Translations under genes and position numbers: made by a program
Source: an uncultured Candidatus Poseidoniales archaeon
Lineage (GTDB): Archaea; Thermoplasmatota; Poseidoniia; Poseidoniales; Poseidoniaceae
Assembly: GCA_905182125.1 (NCBI GenBank)
Contig: CAJJAV010000019.1
Location: forward strand, 1 to 43,268
DNA length: 43,268 nt
Direction: 5' to 3'
Shown here: positions 34,001 through 42,500 of the stretch, in pieces
Numbering within the stretch: the stretch's first letter is position 1
How the letters are laid out: each line of letters begins with the position of its first letter
Notes under the pieces: generated by a model
The model's database searches: none
Seen by the model: only the letters and a program-made list of their open reading frames with translations
What the model was told of the DNA's origin: nothing

Positions 34001-36729
34001 ACGACGGCTTCCTTGACACACGTGAATTGGAATGCCTCAGCGACCCACTCAACGCCACTGACATGCCAAACGACTTAGATGGCGATGGTATCTGTGACGC
34101 ACTCGACCCCGACATGGACGGCGATGGTTTGCTCAATGCAGTAGAAACTGACACTGGCGTTTACAACAACACCGCCGACACTGGAACCGATCCTGCAAAC
34201 GCTGACACCGATGGTGATGGCATCTGCGACGGACCTGAAGTTCCTGCCAACGGCGGTTGCTCTGTTGGACCCGATGCGTTCCCACTCGATCCTGCGGCAT
34301 CGCTTGACACCGATGGCGACGGTATGCCAGATCAACTCAACGGCGAATCAACCAGCACGCCGCCACTTGTCGAAGATCTCGATGACGATGCTGATACATG
34401 GTCTGATGAGATGGAAGTTGCTTGCGGAACCAGTTCCATTGACCAAAACGACCGTCCTGGGGATCTCGACGGCGATGGGATTTGCGATGCACTTGACGAG
34501 ACAATCGACCTCGCTTTCAACATGAGCTACCCGACACAATACCTCGATTTGTACACGAATCTCACCATGGAGGCATTCCTTCCTAACGTGACAGGTCTTG
34601 GTGAAGTTGCAACATGGGAACTTGAAGGTGAACTTCCTGAAGGTTTGACCTTCGGGTGGAGTCCAGCTCGCGACGCCCTCTTAGATGGTAGCATTCGGGG
34701 AACGTCTGTGAATGCCAGCGACACGGTAAACCTCACCGTTTGGGCCAACAATTCAGTGTACAGCCAGTCGTTTGACCTCTCATTGACTGTGTTCAACGAC
34801 AGCGACAACGACAGCCTACCCGATGCGTTGCCAGACTATTACCTCGGCAACCTTACCGCTGACAACGATGACGACAACGACGGTTATTCGGATGATGAAG
34901 AAGCCGCTTGTGGCTCCGACCAACTCAACAACACTTCAACACCAGAAAACACTGAAGGACAGATCTGCTCTCTTATCGCTGGTGAAGCACCACAACAAGA
35001 CGAAGATGGGTTCCCTTGGTTTTCCATCTGCTGTATCTTTATTCTCTTGCTGTTGCTCTTCTTCCTCCTGCTGTGGCTCAAAGATAACGATGTTTTCCTT
35101 CACGTGCAGGATGCAGAACCAGACCATACAACTTCAAAACCGCACTTCATTGAAGGCATAGGCTCAGCCAACGATCCGTTTGTGTTGAAACCAATTAAGA
35201 ACATCAAACCAGGCACCTCGGTGTTGAGCAAAGAAGTCATTACCATTACTGACATGAAACCTGAATTGGAAATCAAGGTAAAAGACATAGGACTTGAGAG
35301 CAATGGACGTTTCCTCATGGTTGACCAATCTGGTAGCGATGAAGGTACGCCAATGATCGTCGCAGATGAAGACGGCTCAATGGTGTTCAGGATGATGTTC
35401 GATGATGGAGAGAAACCAACGCTTGGGGGAATGACGAACTCTGCGACCCTCAAAGTAGGGAATAAATCGGTTTACTTCTTGTGGCACGTCACCGTGAAGC
35501 CAGATCCAGATTTCATCAAGCAGCAGAAAAAAGAACTATCTGAACTCAAGAAAACTGAAAAAGCCGCTGAGGCCGCCAAGGCAAAGGAAGACGCTGATGC
35601 AAAGAAAGCCAAGGATGCTGAAGCGAAAGCCGCAACGGCCGCCAAGGCTAAGGAAGACGCAGAGGCAAAGAAAGCCAAGGATGCTGAAGCGAAAGCCGCA
35701 ACAGCCGCCAAGGCCAAGGAAGACGCAGATGCGAAGAAAGCCAAGGATGCTGAAGCGAAAGCCGCTAAGGCTGCCAAGGCTAAGGAAGACGCAGATGCCA
35801 AGAAAGCCAAGGATGCTGAAGCGAAAGCCGCAACGGCCGCCAAGGCCAAGGAAGACGCAGATGCAAAGAAAGCCAAGGATGCTGAAGCGAAAGCCGCAAC
35901 AGCCGCCAAGGCCAAGGAAGACGCAGATGCGAAGAAAGCCAAGGATGCTGAAGCGAAAGCCGCAACGGCCGCCAAGGCCAAGGAAGACGCAGAGGCAAAG
36001 AAAGCCAAGGATGCTGAAGCGAAAGCCGCAACAGCCGCCAAGGCCAAGGAAGACGCAGATGCGAAGAAAGCCAAGGATGCTGAAGCGAAAGCCGCTAAGG
36101 CTGCTTCAGAGCCTGTCAGCAAGGAATCGAAAAAGAAAGAAGAACTCAAGAGGGTTCAAGAACGCTCAGAGTCGATCGACTTCAAGATCCTAGGTGTTGC
36201 CAAAGCCTCTGACAAGGATGATCTCCAAGTGATGAAAGGCATCGGTCCATTCATCGAAGAGAAACTCAATGCTCTAGGCATTTACACCTACCTGCAGGTC
36301 TCAAAGATGACGCCCAAACTCGAAACAGATGTCAACGAAGCGATTGAGTTCTTCCCGGGACGGGTTAAGCGGGATCAATGGGTGAGCCAAGCTAAGATTC
36401 TCCTCGGCGAGGATGTCAAACTTGATGAAAAGGCGATCAAGCAAGCTGAAGACTTGGAACGGATTTCCAAGAAGGCAGATTCGATTGACTTCGGTACGCT
36501 TGGCCTTGCATCATCCGCAGACAAGGATGTCCTCCAGACCATCAAGGGCATCGGTCCTTTTATCGAAGAGAAGTTGTATGCTTTGGGTATTTTCACTTTT
36601 GAGCAAGTTGGTAACATGACCCCTGTAATCGAAGAGCAGGTCAACGTGGCCATCGAGTTCTTCCCGGGACGGGTCAAGCGTGACCTCTGGGCAAAGCAAG
36701 CCAGAACCTTGAACGAAGAAAAGAAGTGA
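28098..36729 (+). CDS. Giant repeat-rich surface protein (frame interrupted by one extra base near 29186)
   Basis: One gene read in two frames: 28098-29187 and, after one extra base, on to 36729; removing it gives 2876 residues. Order of parts: signal peptide (VVLSLLMMMMTQVGYLESMN); VEGADLIIDEAM module; nine ELW(A)HDTSNAST repeats; Ser/Gly linker and an Ig-like He_PIG-type domain (SPSLPNGLNIDSSTCTISGT); a second VEGA..EAM module with nine more repeats; then He_PIG-type domains alternating with Asp-rich calcium-binding segments such as DTDGDGMCDGP; one membrane helix (35011-35085); a beta-rich cytosolic domain; eight 22-residue Ala/Lys repeats; two helix-hairpin-helix-like domains. The external repeats resemble bacterial ELWxxDGT repeats. 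A role in adhesion or as an S-layer-linked stalk is plausible but inferred. Whether the frameshift is real or a sequencing error is open. Confidence 0.85.
28404..29736 (+). repeat. Array 1: nine copies of a ~148-bp ELWxxD repeat
   Basis: Nine tandem in-frame copies of about 50 residues with consensus W(R/Q)VADIxSG, then PGxYM, LVGDTLYFxA, SSGxELWAHDTSNAST. Variation is confined to a few positions. Copy six carries the extra base. The last copy ends ELWAHQPGEITS and passes into a Ser/Gly linker. Confidence 0.95.
29510..29660 (+). repeat. 151-bp exact duplicate of 28456-28606
   Basis: The segment is identical base for base to 28456-28606, 1054 bases upstream, spanning the junction of copies 1-2 and 8-9 of array 1. 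The neighbours outside it diverge. This indicates recent duplication or gene conversion, or an assembly collapse/expansion. Confidence 0.9.
30121..31446 (+). repeat. Array 2: nine copies of the ELWxxD repeat
   Basis: A second array with the same repeat and again nine copies, preceded by YNGNGTTW as array 1 is preceded by TNGNGTIW. Copies 3, 5 and 6 share WRVADIHSSGNSNPG. The last copy ends ELWALDPTKIIL and leads into an Ig-like domain. Confidence 0.95.
31891..34932 (+). repeat. Asp-rich calcium-binding (thrombospondin-3-like) and Ig-like modules
   Basis: Five blocks begin with a DxDxDxLPxxLP-type segment and run through DDDNDGLSDxxE and DPLDPDTDGDGxCDGP motifs, most ending in C(V/I)AGPD. Between them lie He_PIG-type segments (for example ISPDLPATLSLDPATGEITG). 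Such DxDxDG loops bind calcium in thrombospondin type 3 repeats, which would stiffen the stalk in seawater. The paired cysteines in each block could form disulfides outside the cell. Confidence 0.85.
35575..36102 (+). repeat. Eight exact-length 66-bp repeats (22-residue Ala/Lys/Asp/Glu unit)
   Basis: Eight tandem units of AKAKEDADAKKAKDAEAKAA plus two residues, with Asp/Glu and Thr/Lys alternations only. The composition predicts a long charged helix or coiled coil like the TolA or TonB stalk. It lies after the membrane helix, so on the cytoplasmic side if the signal peptide sets topology. Confidence 0.95.
36172..36726 (+). repeat. Two copies of a helix-hairpin-helix-like domain
   Basis: Copies at 36172-36411 and 36481-36726 share SIDF, KGIGPFIEEKL, ALGI, EFFPGRVKRD and a following Trp. 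The KGIGPFIEEKLNALGI motif is the HhH-type hairpin seen in nucleic-acid-binding and assorted archaeal proteins. They form the very end of the giant protein. Confidence 0.85.
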
Positions 36730-36910
36730 ACCACCATTGGAAGGTGTGTTGATTTCCGAGCCGCAGAGGCGGAAGCGTTTGCATTTGATTTACGGTTTGC
36801 CTGCTGTCAATGGAACGAAGAGGCCCTTAGGCTGATCGACAAGCTCTGCAATGGATTCCTTTCAAGCATGTGACGCACTGGCGTGCATCTGTACGTGTCC
36901 GGCTGCTGCT

Positions 36911-37777
36911 TCACTGACCTGTGAAGTTCGCCACACGCTTCTCGACGTATGCTGCGATGCCTTCCTTTGCGTCGGTGCTGTTGAACAACGATGCTTGGAG
37001 TTCACGCTCGAGAGCCAGGTGGTATTCGAATGGAATCTCTGGGCCAGTTTGGCACGAGCGCTTGATGTTTCCAACGGCCTTGACAGCCTTGTTCGGGAGG
37101 GTGAATTGACCACACCAGTCGAGAACATCTCGGCGGAAGTCTTCTGCAGTTCCTTCCCAGATGTGGTTGATGAGGTTGCAGCTTTCTGCATCCTCGAAGG
37201 ACATCAATTCGCCAGTGACCATCATTTCGAGGGCTTTGGCCTTTCCAATCAAGCGGGTCAATCGAGCGGTACCACCGGTACCAGCGAGCACACCAAGGTT
37301 GATCTCAGGAAGTCCGACCTTGCCAGCGTTCTTTCGAGCGATTCGAATGTCAGCGGCCATAGCGATTTCAAGTCCGCCACCGACTGCGTGTCCGTTGATT
37401 GCACAGACGACAAGTTTCGAGGTTTGCTCAAAGCGAGAGAGTGTTTCGTTGGCGTGAAGGCAAAAGTTGTACTTGAAGCCGGGAGTTACGCTGTTGAGCA
37501 TCTGAATCGATGCACCTGCGGAGAAGAAGGAAGCGCCGTTACCGGTCAGAACGATGCAGGTCACACTGTCGTCAAAGCGGGCACGGACGACTGCTTCGTC
37601 GATGTCTCGCATCATGCCGTGGGTGTAGGTGTTTGGTGAACGGTCATTTGGACCTTCAAGAGGTGCACCGGCAGAGTTGGAAGTGAGTTCAATCACAGCG
37701 ATGCCGTTGTTCGTGACACCGTAGTTGACTAGTCGGTTAGGCATGGGTTCAAGGGTCAATCCGTGGAGGTCGTCCAT
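36911..37777 (-). CDS. Enoyl-CoA hydratase/isomerase family protein
   Basis: A 288-residue crotonase-fold protein. GNGASFFSAGASIQML and INGHAVGGGLEIAMAADIRI supply the oxyanion-hole amides, and GLPEINLGVLAGTGGTARLT carries the conserved PE glutamate region of hydratases. The typical reaction is hydration of 2-enoyl-CoA or a related step on a CoA ester. The N-terminus has about 20 extra residues, and ATG 37744 is another possible start. It follows the flavoprotein gene by 23 bases on the same strand. The 181 bases beyond its stop hold no supported gene. Which CoA pathway it serves is unknown; the BoxB-like gene at 42501 makes an aromatic or fatty-acyl route conceivable. Confidence 0.92.
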   Translation of the reverse strand: MDDLHGLTLEPMPNRLVNYGVTNNGIAVIELTSNSAGAPLEGPNDRSPNTYTHGMMRDIDEAVVRARFDDSVTCIVLTGNGASFFSAGASIQMLNSVTPGFKYNFCLHANETLSRFEQTSKLVVCAINGHAVGGGLEIAMAADIRIARKNAGKVGLPEINLGVLAGTGGTARLTRLIGKAKALEMMVTGELMSFEDAESCNLINHIWEGTAEDFRRDVLDWCGQFTLPNKAVKAVGNIKRSCQTGPEIPFEYHLALERELQASLFNSTDAKEGIAAYVEKRVANFTGQ

Positions 37778-37800
37778 GAGTCAAGCCACACGGGCCCGTA

Positions 37801-39087
37801 TTAAGAAGAAATCGCCTGTTCCGATTGCTCGTCTTTGGTGGTTTCGGCCTCATCAGTGAAGGATGTCGCGCCTCCTTTGCGTCGCACAACATCCCATTCT
37901 TTTCCGATTGCTGCCGCCGCCTCTGACTGCACCCATGCATCCCGCTTGAGTGCCTTACGGAAAGGCATTCGACGCACGCCACGGCCCATGGCCTTTGGAT
38001 CACTTTGCAGCATGAACGGACTCACGATGCGGTAAAGAATGGACTTGTACCAGCGGGGGCGGAATAAGTTTCCAATCCAAATCAAACCATCGCCCCGTTT
38101 GGCTTGGTTTCGCATCCATGCTTTGCACATCATCTTGAACGTCCTGTCCCCGACTCTGTTCATCAGCCATCGGTTGGCGACGCTTGTGCGAACATAGGGC
38201 ATGAGGTGTTTTCGAACATCCGCCTCATAGTCGCCTTTGCCGAGGATATCATTTGCTGCAAGCACGCCAGACCAAACGGCCATGCGCATGCCGAAGCCCC
38301 ACATAAAATCCTGAAGGCCACCAGATTCACCGACGTAATACCGCCCATCTTGCTTGTAATTTCGATTGATGGTGAAGTCACCTTTGCCGCCGACACGCTT
38401 GATTGGCCTTCGGTTGAGGTTCGGGTAATGTGCTTCATACCACGCTATTGTTTCATTGAGGAACCGATCGCTTTTCTTCTGTTTGCGCCACAAGCAGGTG
38501 CAAATCAAGCCAACCCCATCGATGATGATGAGGTAGGAATACGAACCTGGTGCCAGTTTGTCATTGAGTTGGAATCCAATGTGGTTTGGATGATCGGTAT
38601 GGAATATTTCTCCGTAAGCGACCGCAGATGTGCCTTTAGGGCCGCAGGCGATGATCGTGCAGTCCTCTTCCTTGACCCGAGATTTGTAATGGATTTGGGC
38701 ACCTGCTGCCAAAGCTTGGCGCTTGAAACCTTGATCGATCGTGTGTTCGGAGGTGCCACGTTCCACGATCCGGTAGGCCACGCCGGGTGTGACGGCTTGA
38801 GTGATTGTATCGTCAGGGTGAATGAGATCAACCACATCGAATTCAGTGGCTTTAAACTCAGAAATATCAAAACCCCATTCGGCTAACTGGTCAAAGAAAT
38901 CAACATCCATGCTCCAATTTTCCAATGCTTGAAAGTCACCATCAAAACGCTGGCCAGAATCGGCTCGGATATCGTGAACATGAACTTCCTTGCCGGCTCG
39001 GGCAAGTAAGGTTGCCGCGGCAAGACCTGACAAACCCGCTCCCATGATGTGGATGGCTGCCTCCTCGCCCATGGGGGACCCATGCAT
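37801..39087 (-). CDS. FAD-dependent oxidoreductase, geranylgeranyl-reductase-like
   Basis: A flavoprotein of about 428 residues. IHIMGAGLSGLAAATLLARAG is the FAD-binding Rossmann motif, YRIVERGTSEHTIDQGFKRQ and CTIIACGPKG fit the geranylgeranyl reductase/halogenase group, and YYVGESGGLQDFMWGFGMRM is the conserved GDAAG-like FAD motif region. It also contains HIGFQLNDKLAPGSYSYLII, the PGxYxW-like substrate motif with Ser in place of Trp context. Archaeal members saturate the isoprenoid chains of membrane lipids; that role is likely but not certain. The start is ambiguous: ATGs at 39126, 39087 and 39072 are all in frame, and 39126 would overlap moaE. Confidence 0.83.
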   Translation of the reverse strand: MHGSPMGEEAAIHIMGAGLSGLAAATLLARAGKEVHVHDIRADSGQRFDGDFQALENWSMDVDFFDQLAEWGFDISEFKATEFDVVDLIHPDDTITQAVTPGVAYRIVERGTSEHTIDQGFKRQALAAGAQIHYKSRVKEEDCTIIACGPKGTSAVAYGEIFHTDHPNHIGFQLNDKLAPGSYSYLIIIDGVGLICTCLWRKQKKSDRFLNETIAWYEAHYPNLNRRPIKRVGGKGDFTINRNYKQDGRYYVGESGGLQDFMWGFGMRMAVWSGVLAANDILGKGDYEADVRKHLMPYVRTSVANRWLMNRVGDRTFKMMCKAWMRNQAKRGDGLIWIGNLFRPRWYKSILYRIVSPFMLQSDPKAMGRGVRRMPFRKALKRDAWVQSEAAAAIGKEWDVVRRKGGATSFTDEAETTKDEQSEQAISS

Positions 39088-39124
39088 GCGTGAGGTTTGA
39101 ATGATGCGCTCACTTCGTTCATGC

Positions 39125-39550
39125 ATGGGCGGACGAATCATTATCGAAGAAGCGCCCAATGCGCTCGATGAAACAGCGCTCAAAAACAAACTTCCGCTTG
39201 ACGGTTGCGGAGCAGTCGTTTCTTTTCTTGGCATCACCCGGGGAATGGAAGGCGACGCTGAAGTCCTTCGTTTGGAATTTGATGCTTGGCAGCAGCAACT
39301 TACACCAGTTCTTCACGGGCTCGCCGAACAAGCAATCGACGCGTTCGGTGTTCATTGCGTGGCCATGGCTCATCGAATCGGTTCAGTTGGGCCACAAGAG
39401 CCAATTGTCGCCATCCATGTGGGCAGTGCTCATCGTAAAGCGGCCTTCAAAGCATGCGAATGGCTCATCGACGAACTCAAGAAGCAGGCGCCCCTATGGA
39501 AAAAAGAAGTCACCAGTGAAGGGGCAACCTGGAAGGCTGGTTTAGGTTAA
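39125..39550 (+). CDS. moaE: Molybdopterin synthase catalytic subunit
   Basis: A 141-residue MoaE, the large subunit that transfers sulphur from MoaD to precursor Z to make molybdopterin. The order is GGRIIIEEAPNALDETAL, GAVVSFLGITRG, LRLEFDAW (usually L.YE.Y), MAHRIGSVGPQEPIVAIHVG, HRKAAFKACEWLIDELKKQA and the catalytic-lysine end PLWKKEVTSEGATW. The ATG at 39125 gives the normal family N-terminus; an ATG at 39101 is open but adds an atypical extension. It is divergent from the flavoprotein and ten bases upstream of moaC. Confidence 0.95.
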   Translation: MGGRIIIEEAPNALDETALKNKLPLDGCGAVVSFLGITRGMEGDAEVLRLEFDAWQQQLTPVLHGLAEQAIDAFGVHCVAMAHRIGSVGPQEPIVAIHVGSAHRKAAFKACEWLIDELKKQAPLWKKEVTSEGATWKAGLG

Positions 39551-39560
39551 GGGATGAAAA

Positions 39561-40013
39561 ATGGACAAAGAGATCAAAGGCATTGTTGAGATTGGTGCAA
39601 AACCTGTTGTTGAACGCCGAGCGACAGCCACGGGGGTGTTGAACCTCAGCCAAGCCTCAGTTGATGCGATTCAAAACAAATCTGTTGCCAAAGGCGACGT
39701 GCTCGAAGCTTCGACCATTGCCGCAATCCAAGCCGTCAAAGAAACGCCACGTATCGTTCCTCACTGCCATCCAATCCCGCTTGAGGGTTGCACCGTCCAT
39801 TGGTCATGGGAAACAACGTCGCTCCGGTGCACAGTCACCGTTTCAGCCCACTACAAGACCGGAATCGAAATGGAAGCATTGACTGGCGTAAGCGCTGGTT
39901 TGTTGTGCGCACTTGACATGGTGAAATCAATCGAAAAAGATGACGATGGTCAATACCCGGGGACATCGATCTCTGACATCGTTGTTCTTGAGAAGTTCAA
40001 AGGAACCCTATAA
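39561..40013 (+). CDS. moaC: Cyclic pyranopterin monophosphate synthase
   Basis: A 150-residue MoaC, which with MoaA turns GTP into cyclic pyranopterin monophosphate, the first stage of molybdenum cofactor synthesis. The signature RIVPHCHPIPLEGC holds the active-site histidines and KTGIEMEALTGVSAGLLCAL is the second conserved block with the catalytic lysine at its start. The early motif VERRATATGVL is also typical. It forms a pair with moaE; moaA, moaB and moeA are not in the window, so the pathway must be completed elsewhere. Confidence 0.96.
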   Translation: MDKEIKGIVEIGAKPVVERRATATGVLNLSQASVDAIQNKSVAKGDVLEASTIAAIQAVKETPRIVPHCHPIPLEGCTVHWSWETTSLRCTVTVSAHYKTGIEMEALTGVSAGLLCALDMVKSIEKDDDGQYPGTSISDIVVLEKFKGTL

Positions 40014-40115
40014 TTCACCGTTGAACTCTTCGTTCGGGCATCTCAGTCAATGGACAGGGAGATTCACCCACATTTTGGCATGAAGCACTAAGAACTCTCC
40101 AAGATTCGATAGACC

Positions 40116-40733
40116 ATGCTGAATCCACAATTGTTGGTTAATCCGATGAATTGGCACCTTACTTTCCGTGATCAAAACATCACCATCAATGAACGAGCTG
40201 TCGGCGTGGTGCTCTTTGCTGGACTGACTGCTTTCTGTGCTCAAATCTCCTTCCTGACCCCAATCAGCCCGGTACCTTTCACCCTCCAAACATTCGCTGT
40301 CTTGGCGACAGGTGTGTATTTACGCCGAAATGATGCCTTCCTTTCCGGTGCTCTTTACCTCGCAGTCGGTGCTTCTGGTGCCTCTGTGTTCGCCGGTGGC
40401 GGTGACATGTTGTTCAGCGGTGGAGTGTTGGTCGCTTCTGGTGGTTACCTGTTGGCCTTCCCATTTGCTTCTGCTATTGTAGCGGAAGGACTTGACAGAT
40501 CGTACAAAGCTGGCATTGCAGACCTTCCGGCTCAACTCTTGTGCTGGTCCATTGCCATGATTCCAGTCTATGTGGTTGGCACACTTTGGCTTGCTTCAGC
40601 GTACAGCGTATCCCTCTCTCAGGCCTATGTCTGGGGCACTGAACCATTCCTTCTTTGGGACTTCGGAAAGATAGTCATCATGTGCTTGGTGACTTCGAAG
40701 CTGTGGAAATACAGCCCGCCCGCTCAAGAATAA
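40116..40733 (+). CDS. bioY: BioY biotin-transport protein (ECF S component)
   Basis: A 205-residue protein with about six membrane helices and the BioY pattern: TPISPVPFTLQTFAVLATG, RRNDAFLSGALYLAVGASGA, VFAGGGDMLFSGGVLVASGG, YLLAFPFASAIV, then two more helices. BioY binds biotin and works with an ECF energising module (ATPases plus EcfT) or, in some species, alone. No ECF genes lie nearby. Its presence suggests the organism takes up biotin rather than making it. ATG 40116 is used; ATG 40146 is an alternative. A 102-base gap with no clear promoter separates it from moaC. Confidence 0.9.
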   Translation: MLNPQLLVNPMNWHLTFRDQNITINERAVGVVLFAGLTAFCAQISFLTPISPVPFTLQTFAVLATGVYLRRNDAFLSGALYLAVGASGASVFAGGGDMLFSGGVLVASGGYLLAFPFASAIVAEGLDRSYKAGIADLPAQLLCWSIAMIPVYVVGTLWLASAYSVSLSQAYVWGTEPFLLWDFGKIVIMCLVTSKLWKYSPPAQE

Positions 40734-40791
40734 GCGCACATCGTGTGCAACTTGGCAATGAATTCCTCCTTCACCCTCAACCGTTTCATTG

Positions 40792-41772
40792 ATGGATGGG
40801 GCGCGCTCGTCTGTTGGTATGGGCGGCGTCGGCGACCTCTATCACCACTTCCTCGAAGCCGTTGACCAGGCCGCTATTTCCAGTGCTGCATGGCGCGGAC
40901 TTGGTGAAAAAGACAAGGCTGATGAAGCGGCAGTTGAAGCCATGCGCCGTACCTTCGATAACGTCCCTTTCGATGGTCGTGTTGCCATTGGTGAAGGCGA
41001 ACGGGATGAAGCGCCCATGCTCTACATCGGTGAAGAAATAGGAAACATGGTCGGTGTCGCTGGTGCTCCAAAGATTGACATTGCCGTCGATCCGCTTGAA
41101 TGCACCAATAACTGCGCTGACAACTCGCCGAATTCGATTGCCGTGCTTGCTGCTGCACCGCGTGGAACATTGCTTCACGCTCCTGATTGCTACATGGACA
41201 AGATTGCTGGTGGGCCGGAACTGATTGGTCACATCAGCTTGGATGGCGGGGTTGCATACAACCTTGAACAAACAGCATCGGCCCTCGATAAAGCCGTCAG
41301 CGATGTTCGTGTTGTGGCACTTGACCGCGAGCGACACACCGAACTTTTCAAAGAAATTCGAGCCACTGGAGCCCAACTTGAACTGATGGGCGATGGCGAT
41401 GTATCCGCTGCTATTTGGGCAGCCCGTCCCGACGGGCCGTTTGATTTGCTCATGGGCATCGGAGCAGCACCGGAAGGCGTCATTTCAGCCACTGCCATCC
41501 GTGGCCTTGGCGGCGTGTTCGAAGGTCGCTTGGTGTTCCGCTCAGAGCATGAAGAGGCCCGAGCAGAGAAGATGGTTGGCGATGATTTGACCCGCCTTTG
41601 GGAAGCACACGACTTGTGCAAGAGCGACGACGCTATTTTTGCAGCATCCGGTGTGTGTGACGGCTACCTGCCTGGTGTTCTCTTGGGTGACACAACAACC
41701 ACCACGTTTAGTGAAGTCATCGATGTGGCATCCGGTACAGTCCGCCGAATTGAAACAACCCGACGCCTTTGA
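40792..41772 (+). CDS. glpX: Class II fructose-1,6-bisphosphatase
   Basis: A protein of 326 residues of the GlpX family, hydrolysing fructose 1,6-bisphosphate in gluconeogenesis. Motifs: VAIGEGERDEAPMLYIGE (metal-binding Glu residues), IDIAVDPLECTN, GHISLDGGVAYNLEQTASAL, and LMGIGAAPEGVISATAIRGLGG. In the DPLEGT motif the glycine is cysteine (DPLECT), followed by NNCADN; the Asp and Glu that bind metal are retained. The codon before ATG 40792 is TTG, so a start one codon earlier is possible; ATG 40819 is another option. Archaea more often use type V FBP aldolase/phosphatase, so GlpX is likely of bacterial origin. Confidence 0.93.
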   Translation: MDGARSSVGMGGVGDLYHHFLEAVDQAAISSAAWRGLGEKDKADEAAVEAMRRTFDNVPFDGRVAIGEGERDEAPMLYIGEEIGNMVGVAGAPKIDIAVDPLECTNNCADNSPNSIAVLAAAPRGTLLHAPDCYMDKIAGGPELIGHISLDGGVAYNLEQTASALDKAVSDVRVVALDRERHTELFKEIRATGAQLELMGDGDVSAAIWAARPDGPFDLLMGIGAAPEGVISATAIRGLGGVFEGRLVFRSEHEEARAEKMVGDDLTRLWEAHDLCKSDDAIFAASGVCDGYLPGVLLGDTTTTTFSEVIDVASGTVRRIETTRRL

Positions 41773-41815
41773 AGGACGCGAGTACCTTCAAGAGGAACCT
41801 CAGTCACCTCACTGC

Positions 41816-42442
41816 ATGGGCGTCCAGCAAGTTCGTATCGAGGTTCGATTGCCTGAAGGGCATTGGGCTGGTGATGTGACGCGTAGCCACCCCTCGGCCG
41901 TGTTGCGCATCGATGAACACATGCCGCTGCAGAAGGGGCGGGGTACCGCTAAAGCCTCATGCAGTGAAGACATCGTCGCTACGGTTGGCAATCACAGCGG
42001 CATCGAAGAAGTTCGACCCTTCGACAAGCAACAGTTCACCGTTGATATCATCGCAGGAGGCGGTGGATTTCTCAAACCATTGCTCAAGGTGGGTGTGATT
42101 CCTCAAACCCCGTTTGAAGTCCGTGACGGGTGGGTCAATTGGACGATTGCCTGTGCACGAGGGAAAGTAAAGGACCTGATCGCAGGGTTTGAGGAGGAAC
42201 AGATTCCATACCGCCTGGTCTCGACCAGAGGTGTCTCCTCTCGTTTGTTGACGCCACGACAACGCCTGGTGTTTGATGCAGCAACTCAAGAGGGCTTCTA
42301 TGACGTGCCTCGTCGTATCTCACTGACGGCTTTAGCAACCAAACTTGAAGTGGCGAAATCAACCCTTTCCGCTCAACTTCAACGGATTGAATCAACCGTT
42401 ATGCATGCCTTTGCAGATGAAGTTAGAAAACGAAGCCCGTAA
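41816..42442 (+). CDS. HTH-10 (Bat-like) transcriptional regulator
   Basis: A 208-residue protein whose C-terminus is the HTH-10 domain of the bacterio-opsin activator family: RLLTPRQRLVFDAATQEGFY, DVPRRISLTALATKLEVAKS, TLSAQLQRIESTVMHAF. The N-terminal 150 residues (VRIEVRLPEGHWAGDVTRSH, then FTVDIIAGGGGFLKPLLKVG) match the ligand-sensing part of halobacterial Bat-type proteins only in general plan. The signal is unknown. The frame is open to 41639, but that overlaps glpX; ATG 41816 starts 43 bases after it. Palindromes lie between this gene and the next one, so it may control the diiron oxygenase gene. Confidence 0.9.
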   Translation: MGVQQVRIEVRLPEGHWAGDVTRSHPSAVLRIDEHMPLQKGRGTAKASCSEDIVATVGNHSGIEEVRPFDKQQFTVDIIAGGGGFLKPLLKVGVIPQTPFEVRDGWVNWTIACARGKVKDLIAGFEEEQIPYRLVSTRGVSSRLLTPRQRLVFDAATQEGFYDVPRRISLTALATKLEVAKSTLSAQLQRIESTVMHAFADEVRKRSP

Positions 42443-42445
42443 ACC

Positions 42446-42463
42446 GTTCGTACGAACATGTTC
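42446..42463. promoter_or_regulatory. Overlapping palindromes upstream of the diiron protein gene
   Basis: GTTCGTACGAAC (42446-42457) is a perfect 12-bp palindrome. It overlaps GAACATGTTC (42454-42463), a perfect 10-bp palindrome, giving three alternating GTTC/GAAC half-sites. It starts four bases after the regulator gene's stop and lies 38 bases before the ATG at 42501, where an operator would be expected. Confidence 0.5.
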
Positions 42464-42500
42464 GCAAAGCCAATAAGGCGGCCGGGGTGTAGGGGAGAGC

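Noticed and set aside
35472-36149. Minus-strand frame of 225 codons opposite the 66-bp repeats
   Set aside because: It is a low-complexity antisense shadow (ASASLAFFASASS repeated) of the Ala/Lys repeat; no ribosome site or family resemblance.
36730-36910. Minus-strand peptide IAELVDQPKGLFVPLTAGKP in the gap after the enoyl-CoA hydratase
   Set aside because: It reads like protein but has an in-frame stop just upstream and no start codon; at most a remnant.
36851-37639. Plus-strand frame of 262 codons
   Set aside because: Antisense of the enoyl-CoA hydratase, whose motifs are complete on the minus strand.
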